Shown: one piece after another, positions 36,916-45,551 of the stretch
Layout of the letters: each line of letters starts with the position of its first letter
Position numbering within the stretch: position 1 is the first letter of the stretch
The notes under the pieces: model-generated
What the model was told of the DNA's origin: nothing
The model's database searches: none
The model's input: the letters and a program-made list of their open reading frames with translations, nothing else
NCBI RefSeq assembly: GCF_007860095.1
Contig: NZ_SJPT01000009.1
Coordinates: forward strand, 1 to 64,000
DNA: 64,000 nt
From: Novipirellula galeiformis
GTDB lineage: Bacteria; Planctomycetota; Planctomycetia; Pirellulales; Pirellulaceae
Reading direction: 5' to 3'
Program-made: the position numbers and the translations under genes

Positions 36916-37134
36916 ATGCGACGAATCTTGCAACTCACCGTGCTGGCTGTAGTTTTGACCACCACGGTCGGCTGCTTTGTGCCGATCTACTCCGCTCGGC
37001 CAGAACGCCGTGTACAACAATTGCTGTACACTTCCGAAGACTTGCGTTCGCTCGTCGATGAATGGGAACGCTTCTGGTTCCTCGATTCGCCAAGCCATAT
37101 GACTCCGATCCGAACGCACGGCGGAATTATGTAA
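36916..37134 (+). CDS. Small lipoprotein (72 residues)
   Basis: From the ATG at 36916, which sits behind GGAGG at optimal spacing, a leader ends in a lipobox (LTTTVGC). The mature part is 50 residues with RRVQQLLYTSEDLRSLVDEW and ERFWFLDSPSHMTP, a charged amphipathic segment. The same size and style is seen in small conserved planctomycete lipoproteins next to HU-like genes; I do not recognise a function. An ATG at 36901 is also in frame but has no ribosome site. Confidence 0.75.
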   Translation: MRRILQLTVLAVVLTTTVGCFVPIYSARPERRVQQLLYTSEDLRSLVDEWERFWFLDSPSHMTPIRTHGGIM

Positions 37135-37175
37135 TCCCTTTTGCTTGGTCGGCTGCCTCGCTATCATCGCTAGGT

Positions 37176-37727
37176 ATGACACCGATTAACAAAAAACAGT
37201 GGACACCCGGGCCGATGACACTTCGGTCGTTGATTTCGGCGCCGATGACAACGCGGCCTCGGTTCCGGGTCGCGAATCCTTTGATTGTGTTTGCCGTCCT
37301 GGGACTATCGCTGGCGGGTTGCCGTCCGAATGCTTCGGCCCCAAACGCTGCGGACTCGAATGCGCCGGGATCAAACGCCACCGACACCTCCCAAAGTGTC
37401 TCGGATGCGAGGTTGGCCGACGGCAAAGCCATTGACATCGTGGTGGTGATTCAAGCTCCAAACTCGAAACACGAATTCACCCTCTCGGGTGTCAAGTCAG
37501 GCGAGACCGTCGAAGCATTGATGCGTTCGATCGATGAGGTGCCCGTCGAGATCACCGGATCGGGGGTAACCGCCTTTGTCAACGAAATTGACGGGGTTTC
37601 GACCAGTGGATCCGAAGGGTGGACGTACAAGATCGATGGTGCTCACGCCGAACAAGGCATTGGCAGCACCACCTTGACCACTTCGGGGACGATCACATGG
37701 ACTTTCGGATCCTACGAAAAACAGTAA
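37176..37727 (+). CDS. Lipoprotein with DUF4430-like domain
   Basis: The protein is 183 residues from the ATG at 37176; starts at 37215 and 37245 are possible and there is no strong ribosome site. The hydrophobic segment NPLIVFAVLGLSLAGC ends in a lipobox. After an Asn/Ala/Ser-rich linker, the domain IDIVVVIQAPNSKHEFTLSG, GETVEALMRSID, GSGVTAFVNEIDGV and EGWTYKIDGAHAEQGIGSTT matches DUF4430, related to the C-terminal domain of transcobalamin. Binding of a small ligand is possible but unproven. Confidence 0.75.
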   Translation: MTPINKKQWTPGPMTLRSLISAPMTTRPRFRVANPLIVFAVLGLSLAGCRPNASAPNAADSNAPGSNATDTSQSVSDARLADGKAIDIVVVIQAPNSKHEFTLSGVKSGETVEALMRSIDEVPVEITGSGVTAFVNEIDGVSTSGSEGWTYKIDGAHAEQGIGSTTLTTSGTITWTFGSYEKQ

Positions 37728-37784
37728 TTCCCCACACGCAGCGTCAGCTTGCGTACGTAGCGCGCAGTGCGGTTCACGGCGCCG

Positions 37785-37925
37785 TAGTTTGGCGCACAGG
37801 CCAGCTTGGCGCACAGGCTAGTTTGGCGCACAGGCTAGTTTGGCGCACGGGCTAGTCCGGCGCACGGGCCAACACGCTGCCTAGGCGAGTTTCGCCGCGC
37901 CCGCCAACTTCGCCGCGCCCGCCAA
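37785..37925. repeat. 17-bp tandem repeat (five units) and 18-bp duplication
   Basis: TAGTTTGGCGCACAGGC-type units occupy 37785-37869 (five copies, 0-5 changes each). A second duplication, TTCGCCGCGCCCGCCAAC, follows at 37891-37925. Both lie between the DUF4430 gene and the coaD stop. Confidence 0.9.
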
Positions 37926-37935
37926 TCACACCGGC

Positions 37936-38433
37936 TTAGGATCGCAGCTTGCCTCTCAATTCAGCAATGATTTTGAGGGGAACAAACTTGGCGAGCTGCT
38001 CATCATCGTCACTGAGCGATGCGATCTGCTTCAACAGCGAGCTGCTGATATGAGCAAACCGCTCATCCGCCATCAAAAACACGGTTTCGATACCGGGATC
38101 CAACTGATGGTTTGCCATCATCATGGTGAATTCCCCTGCCGTATCGGTCAGCGGTCGGATGCCTCGGACCATGATATTGGCATCCACGCTACGGACAAAG
38201 TCAACCGCCAGACCGCTGAAGACTTTGACACTCACATTAGGAAAATCGTGAGTCACCGTTTCCAGCAAAGCGACTCGCTCGTGAGGTTCAAACAGCGGTT
38301 TTTTGTCGGCATTCACACCGATTCCGATGATCAGCTTGTCAAACAAACGCGCGGCGCGCTCGATCACGTGTAGATGGCCCAAGGTGACGGGGTCAAACGA
38401 TCCCGTGTAGACGGCGGTATGGGGTTGTGGCAT
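37936..38433 (-). CDS. coaD: Phosphopantetheine adenylyltransferase
   Basis: From the ATG at 38433 the enzyme has 165 residues, the family size; the frame extends upstream without similarity. It adenylates 4'-phosphopantetheine in coenzyme A synthesis. The nucleotidyltransferase motif YTGSFDPVTLGHLHVI (with the T/HxGH element) is at residues 8-23, then IGIGVNADKKPLF, IMVRGIRPLTDTAGEF, and the ISSSLLKQIA segment. It is convergent with the DUF4430 gene. Confidence 0.97.
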   Translation of the reverse strand: MPQPHTAVYTGSFDPVTLGHLHVIERAARLFDKLIIGIGVNADKKPLFEPHERVALLETVTHDFPNVSVKVFSGLAVDFVRSVDANIMVRGIRPLTDTAGEFTMMMANHQLDPGIETVFLMADERFAHISSSLLKQIASLSDDDEQLAKFVPLKIIAELRGKLRS

Positions 38434-38482
38434 CAGATCCAATTTCCGTGGTTTTAACTCGATAATTTCAACTGAAGGGATG

Positions 38483-39661
38483 TCAACAAAAGGACCGTGC
38501 CACCGCGACCAAACGCTGGAGATCGTCTTCGTTGTTGTAGGCGTGAACACTCGCGCGAACTCCGCTTCCGCGACAACTCAGCACGACATGCTCGTCGAGT
38601 CCTCGACTGCGAATTTGTGCCGGCTCGACTCCGCGGAGCGAAAAATTAACGATCCCGCTACGATGCTTGGGATCGACCGCCAACGAAGTGGTCGCTCCCA
38701 ATTGACGGAGCATTCCATCGAGTTGAGTGGCCAAGGCGACCACGCGATCGCCGATTGCCGATTCGCCATGACACTCATTCACGGCCAAGAACATTTCCAA
38801 GCTCGCCGACAATCCACCGAGCCCGACCATGTTTGCCGACCCCGCTTCAAAACGGGCCGCTTCGTCGCGAAGGTCAAGCTTGGGGTCATTGTAATTGTAC
38901 GAATTTTTGACGCTCCCCCAGCCCACGTTGCCCACCCGGATTTTGTCTAAATGCTCGGAGCGGATCATGGCAACCCCCGCACCTTCGGGGCCAAGCAACC
39001 ACTTATGCCCATCGGCCGCTAGAAAATCGACGGGCACCTTTTGGAGGTCCAACGGGAACATCCCAAGCCCCTGAATCGCATCCAGAAAGACGAGGATTCC
39101 ACGCCGATGTGCCGCTTCGACCAGCTCCGCCACATCAAGCCGAAACCCACTGGCGTAACCAACCCAGCTGGCCGCAACCATCCGTGTCGACGCGTCGGCT
39201 GCGTCCATCAGATCGCCGACACCGACTTCGTCCGCAGCCCGGCGAGGGACAACGCGAACCTCAACCCCTCGTGCCTGCTGATTCAACCAAGGGAACAAAT
39301 TGCTGGGAAATTCCCCTGCGGGGACCACAATATTGTCCCCCGGTTGCCACGCCCAACCCTCGGCAACCCAATTGATGCCGGTCGACGTATTGGGAACTAA
39401 ACCGATCTCCGCAGGGGTGCAATTCAGTAATTTTGCCGTGTCCTGCCTCAACTTTTCTTTCCGGGCGGCCCAAGACGGCCACACGGTATCCCCCAGCTTG
39501 GACGCCTGATCCAGGAACCCTGACATCGTCTCAAAGGCCGCAAGACTGAGCGGACCGACCGCAGCATGGTCAAAATAGGCCCATTTTTCGGTAATCGGCA
39601 TCTGACTTCGCCACCACGCCCAAGGATCCGCTAGGATTGCCTGGCGCCATTGTGAAGTCAT
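38483..39661 (-). CDS. Class V aminotransferase (cysteine desulfurase/kynureninase-like)
   Basis: The start is the ATG at 39661, with GGAGG six bases before it, giving 392 residues. It has the PLP fold of class V: YFDHAAVGPLS, VPNTSTGINWVAEGW, VPAGEFPSNLFPWL, ILVFLDAIQGLGMFPLDL and the PLP lysine in FLAADGHKWLLGPEGAGVAM. No cysteine desulfurase active-site Cys segment is obvious near the C-terminus (VLSCRGSGVRAS). Members act as isopenicillin-N-epimerase-like or desulfurase-like enzymes; the substrate is unresolved. The next gene on this strand downstream is coaD, 49 bp away. Confidence 0.88.
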   Translation of the reverse strand: MTSQWRQAILADPWAWWRSQMPITEKWAYFDHAAVGPLSLAAFETMSGFLDQASKLGDTVWPSWAARKEKLRQDTAKLLNCTPAEIGLVPNTSTGINWVAEGWAWQPGDNIVVPAGEFPSNLFPWLNQQARGVEVRVVPRRAADEVGVGDLMDAADASTRMVAASWVGYASGFRLDVAELVEAAHRRGILVFLDAIQGLGMFPLDLQKVPVDFLAADGHKWLLGPEGAGVAMIRSEHLDKIRVGNVGWGSVKNSYNYNDPKLDLRDEAARFEAGSANMVGLGGLSASLEMFLAVNECHGESAIGDRVVALATQLDGMLRQLGATTSLAVDPKHRSGIVNFSLRGVEPAQIRSRGLDEHVVLSCRGSGVRASVHAYNNEDDLQRLVAVARSFC

Positions 39662-39901
39662 CGAATCCTCCAATTCACACGGAGAGTTCAAAATTCTTCC
39701 CTTAGTTCCTTCATTTTCTGTCGCCACAGTCCCTATCCTCCGATTAACCTGCAGAGAAGATTTTTTCATTTCGCAAACGTTAATTTAGCTAGTAGGCATA
39801 GGTCTGGGGAACATGGCGAAGAGCAACTATACTTTGATTCGCATCCCCCGACCCCCGTTCTCTAGAACCCTCTTCTCTATGCTCCATTCACGAGGTTATT
39901 G

Positions 39902-40105
39902 ATGCCCAAGGCTCTCTGCTTGATCAGCCTTGTGGCCTCGATCCTGATCCTAGTTCTGTTCCTTGCCGATGCCGTAATGGGTCTGATAGGAATGCATGAA
40001 GTCGCACCTTTGCGATCCGCTAGCATGTTGATGGACTTCACGTTCATCGTCATCGGCGGCATCATGATCTATTTGAGTTGGACGACCTATCGCGAACAGC
40101 GATAA
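39902..40105 (+). CDS. Small membrane protein (67 residues)
   Basis: Two hydrophobic helices (LCLISLVASILILVLFLADA and DFTFIVIGGIMIYLSW) separated by a short loop with HEVAPLR fill the protein, ending in a basic tail (TYREQR). GAGG precedes the ATG. This looks like a conserved small inner-membrane protein. No function is inferred. Confidence 0.7.
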   Translation: MPKALCLISLVASILILVLFLADAVMGLIGMHEVAPLRSASMLMDFTFIVIGGIMIYLSWTTYREQR

Positions 40106-40478
40106 GGCTTCCTGAGCTGAAAACCGCTGCCCCCTCAAGCCCTTGGGGTCAATGTCCACGCCTGCGCGAATTCTCATGCGACGGTGGCGTGCTTCCCCCC
40201 ATTCCGTAGCGTGCCCGGCCTACGACGCCCCCATACCGTAGCCATGCCAAATCGGTTTGCTGGCAACGCCCCCCGCGGTGGTAGCGTGCCCCGCGTATGA
40301 TCGCAATCAATGACTGGGTCCCCCGGGGCCTCATGCTCGCAATTCACGGCGGTTGCGAGCATTCCGTCAAGGCAGACGGAAACCAAGCGAAACCTTCACA
40401 AAACGTTCAACTCGATTCGTTAAGATACAGCGTCGATTCCAACTGATACCTTGCTCACCCGATGAGAGGCCCCTCACC
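40106..40478. other. Gene-free region before the GDPD gene
   Basis: It has C-rich segments with the motif GTAGCGTGCCC repeated at about 40207 and 40282 and CCCCATACCGTAGCCATGCC between, possibly remnants of a repeat. No gene is supported. Confidence 0.35.
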
Positions 40479-41309
40479 ATGCCGTCGCGTCTGATCCCGT
40501 TTTTCGCATTACTTGTCTCGTTCTCCGTATCTAACCTGGCGATTTCTCAAATGATCGTCGGACACCGCGGAGCCTCATACGACGCGCCTGAAAACACATT
40601 GGCAGCATTTCAACTCGCCTGGGATCAGAATGCTGATGGAATCGAAGGCGACTTCTACCTCACCCGCGATGCGAAAATCGTCTGCATTCACGACCGCGAC
40701 ACAAAACGCACCACCGGCGCCAACCTGCGTGTCGAAGACTCGACGTTAGCGGAACTTCGCAAACTCGATGCAGGGCAGTGGAAAGATCCGAAATGGGACA
40801 GTGAACGAATCCCTACCTTTGCCGAAGTATTGCAAACGGTTCCCGAGGGCCGCACCTTTGTCATCGAGATCAAAAGCGATCGCAAACTGGTTCCGCATCT
40901 AAAAACGGAACTCGATCGACTCGACCACTCGAAAATCAAACTGCTGATCATCTGCTTTGATGAACACGTGATCGCCGATTGCAAGCGTTTGCTTCCCGAA
41001 GTCAAAGCACACTGGTTAACCGGATTTAAACAAAACAAGGACACCCAAGCGTGGAGTCCGACGGCGGATCATATCAGCAAAGTCGTCAAACGATCTGGTG
41101 CCGATGGTGTCGGAATGCAGGGTCAAACCCGCGTGATCAATGCCGATTTCATCGACTCACTGAAACAAAACGAATGCGATGAATTTCATGTCTGGACGAT
41201 CAATTCGGCTACGGATGCTAAGTTCTTTGCATCGTTAGGCGCATTCGGAATCACGACCGATCGCCCGGCCATGATCCGTGATGCGTTAGAACCGGTGGCA
41301 TCACGTTAA
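40479..41309 (+). CDS. Secreted glycerophosphodiester phosphodiesterase
   Basis: From the ATG at 40479 the protein has 276 residues. A signal peptide (IPFFALLVSFSVSNLAIS) precedes the catalytic start IVGHRGASYDAPENTLAAF; the second catalytic His is in IVCIHDRD. Further motifs are GIEGDFYLTRDAK, VIEIKSD, DGVGMQGQTRVI and FHVWTIN. It hydrolyses glycerophosphodiesters to glycerol 3-phosphate and an alcohol in the periplasm. An IS element begins 37 bp downstream. Confidence 0.94.
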   Translation: MPSRLIPFFALLVSFSVSNLAISQMIVGHRGASYDAPENTLAAFQLAWDQNADGIEGDFYLTRDAKIVCIHDRDTKRTTGANLRVEDSTLAELRKLDAGQWKDPKWDSERIPTFAEVLQTVPEGRTFVIEIKSDRKLVPHLKTELDRLDHSKIKLLIICFDEHVIADCKRLLPEVKAHWLTGFKQNKDTQAWSPTADHISKVVKRSGADGVGMQGQTRVINADFIDSLKQNECDEFHVWTINSATDAKFFASLGAFGITTDRPAMIRDALEPVASR

Positions 41310-41414
41310 ACAGGTGGGTAGAAGTCATTTGGCAACACTCGTTTAGGCACTGTTCGGAAATAACTTCGTGGAATCGGCTATCATGTTGAAAGACTCAATT
41401 TACGGAGGTTTTCA

Positions 41415-41735
41415 ATGGAAGGCTATGCAAAAGACGTTGAATTGCAAATGCGTCATTTTTTTGATTCCTTGAGCGAGAAAGATCGGCGGCGGTACGCGGC
41501 AGTTGAAGCTGCCAAACTTGGACACGGCGGGGTGACTTACTTGGCTGGATTGTTCGGTTGCCATCCCGACACGATCCGGCAGGGTAGAGCGGATGTCGAA
41601 AATCTCCCTGCGGATGCGGCCGAGTCTCGCATTCGAAAAAGGGGGGCGGTCGCCGCAATGCTAGCTGCTCAAAACCAGGGCTCGTCGATGCCGTTCGCGA
41701 TGAACTTCAAACCGAAACTGCAGGATCGCCGGTGA
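41415..41735 (+). CDS. ISAzo13-like transposase, N-terminal frame (orfA)
   Basis: The 106-residue frame has the helical start FFDSLSEKDRRRYAAVEAAK and the DNA-binding LGHGGVTYLAGLFGCHPDTI typical of the N-terminus of these transposases. After IRKR the sequence stops matching the family. A -1 shift in the run AAAAAGGGGGG (41636-41646) would continue as RKKGGGRR, the usual family motif, and then into the second frame. Confidence 0.85.
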   Translation: MEGYAKDVELQMRHFFDSLSEKDRRRYAAVEAAKLGHGGVTYLAGLFGCHPDTIRQGRADVENLPADAAESRIRKRGAVAAMLAAQNQGSSMPFAMNFKPKLQDRR

Positions 41736-42622
41736 GCGTCGGCACGATCTGGACGGCATTGCCGCTACGTCGACTCGCTGAGCGATTGCTCGGACGAGGC
41801 TTTAAGGTTTCCGCAAGCACGCTCGACGTCATACTCCGTGAATCCCTTCGGCTGGGGCGTCGCAAGGCCCGAAAGCAAATGCCGCTGGGACACAGCAAAG
41901 ATCGGCAACCGCAGTTTGAAAAACTCGCGAAACTTCGTGCCGAGTATATAGCCAAAGGCTGGCCGATCATCAGTATTGACACGAAAAAGAAGGAGTTGCT
42001 GGGACGCTACGCCCATGACGGGCGAGCTTGGACCGACGGTCAACTGCAAGCGTTTGACCATGACTTCGGCTCTTACTCCGAAGGCAAAGCGATTCCCTAC
42101 GGCGTTTACGATACCGTTCGCAACGAAGCTTTTGTTTATCTTGCCACTGGCAGCGACACCGGCGAACTGGCTGTCGATGCGATTCGGCGTTGGTGGTATC
42201 GCCTCGGGCGGCAGTCCTATGACGGCGTAGGTGGAATGTTGGTACTGGCCGATTGCGGAGGCAGCAACGGCTACAGAGTGACTCTATTCCGAGAGCGATT
42301 GACTTGGCTCGCCAATCGATTGCAGATTCCAATCCGTGTGGCACACCTGCCTCCGTACTGCTCAAAATACAACCCAATTGACCATTGGCTGTTCTGCCAT
42401 CTAAGCCGTGCTCTGCGCGGTCGGTTCTGTGAATCGATCGAGTGGATGCAACTATTATTTTCAGAAGTGACAACGACAACCGGTCTTTCCGTAGTTGCCG
42501 AACTGGCTCGCAAAGTCTACCAATCCGGGTGCAAAGCGAGCATAGTTTTTCGACAATGTGAAGCGACGATTCGTGATGAAATCCTAGGCAAATACAATTA
42601 CGTATTTCCAGTCAGCAAATGA
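41732..42622 (+). CDS. ISAzo13-like transposase, catalytic frame (orfB)
   Basis: The frame is open from at least 41636, in -1 relation to the first; an in-frame GTG/ATG start at or before 41732 gives 296 residues. Catalytic segments are WPIISIDTKKKELLG (first Asp), MLVLADCGGSNGYR (second Asp) and SKYNPIDHWLFCHL, where the third acidic residue is Asp instead of the Glu common at this place. The helix-turn-helix part (RRLAERLLGRGFKVSASTLD) precedes. Most likely both frames are joined by frameshifting. Confidence 0.85.
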   Translation: MSVGTIWTALPLRRLAERLLGRGFKVSASTLDVILRESLRLGRRKARKQMPLGHSKDRQPQFEKLAKLRAEYIAKGWPIISIDTKKKELLGRYAHDGRAWTDGQLQAFDHDFGSYSEGKAIPYGVYDTVRNEAFVYLATGSDTGELAVDAIRRWWYRLGRQSYDGVGGMLVLADCGGSNGYRVTLFRERLTWLANRLQIPIRVAHLPPYCSKYNPIDHWLFCHLSRALRGRFCESIEWMQLLFSEVTTTTGLSVVAELARKVYQSGCKASIVFRQCEATIRDEILGKYNYVFPVSK

Positions 42623-42734
42623 CGAAGTTATTTCCGAACAGTGCCTTAACGGCAAGCCGAAGGAGACTGCTGTTTACGGAGTGCACTGACACCTGCATCC
42701 CTGCTTCGTGTTTTGTCAAAGGTGAATTCATAGG

Positions 42735-42801
42735 GTAGTGGACGAGGCCACGAGTCCCACACATGTGGGCAACCACAGGGACTCGTGGCCTCGTCCACTA
42801 C
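42735..42801. repeat. Palindromic repeat, family B, intact stem
   Basis: Two arms of 24 bp, 42735-42758 and 42778-42801, are perfect complements (GTAGTGGACGAGGCCACGAG at the start of the left arm) with a 19-nt loop. The left outer part, CGTGTTTTGTC at about 42703, also occurs in the B copy at 57127. Its right flank changes at GGTCAAACCCTA into a family D element. Confidence 0.9.
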
Positions 42802-42810
42802 GGTCAAACC

Positions 42811-42885
42811 CTAATTGCATTTTAATTTGATGTAGCTCGTGTCGCTCTTGCGGTGGACCGCGTTCTTGCGAACGCAGCTACGTCA
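42811..42885. repeat. Dispersed repeat, family D, copy 5 (3' truncated)
   Basis: It has CATTTTAATTTGATGTAGCT, the core GGTGGACCGCGTTC and GCGAACGCAGCTACG, then ends abruptly as it meets the coding end of fmt. The right third and terminal repeat are missing. Confidence 0.8.
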
Positions 42886-43842
42886 AGTTTTGGGTTGATG
42901 TCCACGTAAAAACTCTGCGGCCGCCATTTCTCGCTTTCCGGCGGGCTGCAAACGAGAAATTTGCACCCACTTGTCTTGCGCTGCGACTTTGAACCCTTCC
43001 TCGTCGACCAAAATCGTTCCTGGCGTCACCGCATCGGCAACCTCGCCCAGCGACTGAACTTGCTTGACCGCAACACGGATCGGTTCGTCCTTTCCGACCA
43101 CAGAAACGAAAAAGTAGGCGATCGGCCATGGTTGCATGCCGCGAACATGGCAATCGATCATGCGTGCGGTCTGGTCCCAATTGATTTCGGCTTCGGCCTT
43201 GGAAAGCCGTGCGGCGCGAGTCACTTTGGCGGGATCTTGCGGGGCGCCCAGCTCGCTGGTGCGATCCCAAGTCGCCAGCTTCTGGACCGCCTCGAGGGTC
43301 GCATCGACGCCGAGCTGTGAAAGCCGATCTTCGAGCTCCCCAGCGGTTTCGTTGTCTTGGATCAGCGTTTGTCGTGTCGTCACGATCGGCCCTCCATCGA
43401 GCCTCGGTGTCATATGAATCACCGTAACGCCGGTGATCGCATCACCGCTGAGCAACGACCGTTGCACCGGAGCCGCACCACGATAGGCTGGCAACAACGA
43501 TCCGTGCAAATTGATACCGCCTAGGGGCGCCGTCGCCAACGCAGCAGGTTTCAAAATTTGGCCGTAATCACAAACCACCAACAAGTCGGCATTCACCACT
43601 TGCAAACGGGCGACGGCCTCCGCGTCATTGATGCTGGGAGGATCAAACAATTCGAATTCATTCTCGATCGCCCATTGCCGCACCGGCGATGGCGGTGGGC
43701 CTTTACGGCTTTTCACGGGTGGTTGGGGGCGTGTTACCACCAACGCCATTTCGTGTCCCTCGGCGAACAAGGCTTGAAACGAAGGGACGGCAAAGGGGCC
43801 GGTGCCCATGGCGATGATTCGTAGCGGGGTTGCACTAGGCAT
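42883..43842 (-). CDS. fmt: Methionyl-tRNA formyltransferase
   Basis: The ATG at 43842, behind GGAGAGAG, gives 319 residues, the usual size. It formylates initiator Met-tRNA with 10-formyl-THF. Motifs: IIAMGTGPFAVPSFQALF, GGINLHGSLLPAYRGAAPVQ (with Asn/His of the active site), VTVIHMTPRLDGGPIV and INWDQTARMIDCHVRGMQPW. The last residues GHQPKT run into a truncated family D repeat that provides the TGA stop, so the original C-terminus may have been shortened. def overlaps its start by 8 bp. Confidence 0.97.
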   Translation of the reverse strand: MPSATPLRIIAMGTGPFAVPSFQALFAEGHEMALVVTRPQPPVKSRKGPPPSPVRQWAIENEFELFDPPSINDAEAVARLQVVNADLLVVCDYGQILKPAALATAPLGGINLHGSLLPAYRGAAPVQRSLLSGDAITGVTVIHMTPRLDGGPIVTTRQTLIQDNETAGELEDRLSQLGVDATLEAVQKLATWDRTSELGAPQDPAKVTRAARLSKAEAEINWDQTARMIDCHVRGMQPWPIAYFFVSVVGKDEPIRVAVKQVQSLGEVADAVTPGTILVDEEGFKVAAQDKWVQISRLQPAGKREMAAAEFLRGHQPKT

Positions 43843-44419
43843 ATCGCTCTCTCCAGTGGTCCAAGCGAGCCAACAAGTCTGCATCCGAGGGAATCGCACC
43901 GGCGGATTGCTTGGACCGGAAATCGGTTTCAAGTTCCTCCAACGGCCCCGCGAACTCGCGACGCCCTTCATCGTTCATGCGATCAAAAAACAACACCCCG
44001 TCGAGATGATCGTTTTCATGCTGCAGGACGCGAGCTAAAAAGCCATCCACATTGCGTTCGATCGAGTTGCCCTGGATGTCATAGGCGCTCAAGCGGATCG
44101 CTTTGGGACGTTTCACTTGACCGAAGATGCCCGGCAAACTTAAACATCCCTCTTGCTCGGATTCGTTGCCGCGAGGCATCTGTAACTCAGGATTGATCAG
44201 CACCAACTCTTCGCCTTCGCCTTTGACTCCCGAAGGATTGGCGACGAACATGCGTAGCGGCAGATCGACTTGGTTGGCAGCTAACCCGACGCCTTGAGCA
44301 CTGTACATGAGCTCAAGCATCTCGTCGGCCAAATCCTTTAGCGCCTGGTCGACACGTCGAATGGGAGCGCTGCGAACACGCAAAGTGGGGTGCGGATAGG
44401 GGATGATGCGAAGTGACAT
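43835..44419 (-). CDS. def: Peptide deformylase
   Basis: The ATG at 44419 gives 194 residues. It removes the formyl group from nascent proteins. The three metal-site motifs are seen: GVGLAANQVDLPLRMFV, EGCLSLPGIFG and QHENDHLDGVLFFDRM (family HExxH as HENDH). The C-terminus is slightly long. It overlaps fmt by 8 bp, the common def-fmt operon. Confidence 0.97.
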   Translation of the reverse strand: MSLRIIPYPHPTLRVRSAPIRRVDQALKDLADEMLELMYSAQGVGLAANQVDLPLRMFVANPSGVKGEGEELVLINPELQMPRGNESEQEGCLSLPGIFGQVKRPKAIRLSAYDIQGNSIERNVDGFLARVLQHENDHLDGVLFFDRMNDEGRREFAGPLEELETDFRSKQSAGAIPSDADLLARLDHWRERYA

Positions 44420-44603
44420 GAGCAAATGCGGGGGTGGACGCGAAGGGGAAAGAGCGTTTTGAATCTCTCGTTTTTGGGCCGGAGTACTACTCAAAGCATG
44501 ATCGAAAAGAGGGCTTTTGGGCAGGGGACATTGCCGTCCGCGATGCGTGGCTCCCGAGACACGCCGACTAGACAAATCCGCTGGATTGGGTGACCATTTG
44601 GCG

Positions 44604-45551
44604 ATGTTAAACCAACGAACCAGCGAATTTTTCACTCGCCTTGCCAGTGATCCTGATGCTCAGCGATGCCAGGTTTCGAAGATTGCCGGTGCGACCCTCT
44701 TGGACGCCGGAATCAAGACTCCGGGATCGCTGCGAGCCGGGATCAGTCTGGCGCGATTGTGCATGGCCGACTTGGCCGAGATTTCGATCACTCCCTGCGA
44801 CCCGAGCGTGCTGGTTAGCAACAATGCGGTCTTTGTCCGCAGCGACGCCCCGCTACGTGCCTGCTTGGCAGCCCAATACGCTGGCTGGCCAGTGCAAACC
44901 GACGAATACTTTGCCATGGGCAGCGGGCCGATGCGAGCCGCTCGAGGACGCGAGCAAGCTCTGATCGAGTTGCAGCTCACCGAAACGGCCGAAACGGTCG
45001 TGGGGGTGCTCGAATCCGACCAACTGCCCGGCGCCGACGTGATTGGCTTGATTGCCGACCAGTGCGGCGTGGCGACAAACCGAGTCCAATTGGCCATCGC
45101 CCCGAGCACCTCCATCGCGGGCAGCGTTCAAGTGGTTGCTCGTGCCATCGAGACGGCGATGCATCAATTGCACGAACTCGAATTTGAAGTTCGCTCGATC
45201 GTTTCGGCGACCGGGCATGCTCCGTTGCCCCCAGTAGCCAAACCGGGCGACACGGTCGCCGGAATCGGACGCACCAACGACGCGGTGCTCTACGGAAGCA
45301 CGGTCACGCTATGGGTCGATTGCGAGGACGAGCAAGTTGCGGCGGTCGCCGCGAATGTCCCCAGCAACACTTCGGCGGACTACGGCCAACCGTTTGCGAC
45401 CACGTTCAAACAATACGACTACGACTTTTACAAGGTCGACCCGATGTTATTCAGTCCCGCGGTGGTGACGATCCATAATCTGCGCAGCGGTCGGACGTGG
45501 AACCACGGGCAAATCGCGACCGATGTGCTCCGCCGATCGTTTCTATCATGA
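44604..45551 (+). CDS. mch: Methenyltetrahydromethanopterin cyclohydrolase
   Basis: From the ATG at 44604 the enzyme has 315 residues. It interconverts methenyl- and formyl-H4MPT in formaldehyde oxidation or C1 transfer. Family segments include LDAGIKTPGSLRAGISLARL, DEYFAMGSGPMRAARGRE, VGVLESDQLPG, TSIAGSVQVVARAIETAMHQ and KYDYDFYKVDPMLFSPAVV-like YDYDFYKVDPMLF. This pathway is known in methylotrophs, archaea and planctomycetes. Its stop overlaps the next ATG by 4 bp (ATGA), so it is co-translated with the ATP-grasp gene. Confidence 0.96.
   Translation: MLNQRTSEFFTRLASDPDAQRCQVSKIAGATLLDAGIKTPGSLRAGISLARLCMADLAEISITPCDPSVLVSNNAVFVRSDAPLRACLAAQYAGWPVQTDEYFAMGSGPMRAARGREQALIELQLTETAETVVGVLESDQLPGADVIGLIADQCGVATNRVQLAIAPSTSIAGSVQVVARAIETAMHQLHELEFEVRSIVSATGHAPLPPVAKPGDTVAGIGRTNDAVLYGSTVTLWVDCEDEQVAAVAANVPSNTSADYGQPFATTFKQYDYDFYKVDPMLFSPAVVTIHNLRSGRTWNHGQIATDVLRRSFLS

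Larger units (their letters stand above)
41346..42645 (+). mobile_element. ISAzo13-family insertion sequence, complete
   Basis: The 1300-bp element has perfect 24-bp terminal inverted repeats, starting GGCACTGTTCGGAAATAAC at 41346 and ending with the complement at 42622-42645. The flanks TTA (41343-41345) and TTA (42646-42648) look like a 3-bp target duplication. Two overlapping frames encode the transposase. Identical ends suggest recent insertion. Confidence 0.93.

Noticed and set aside
36095-37925. Possible CRISPR arrays
   Set aside because: The repeats are directly adjacent, without spacers, and no cas genes are nearby.
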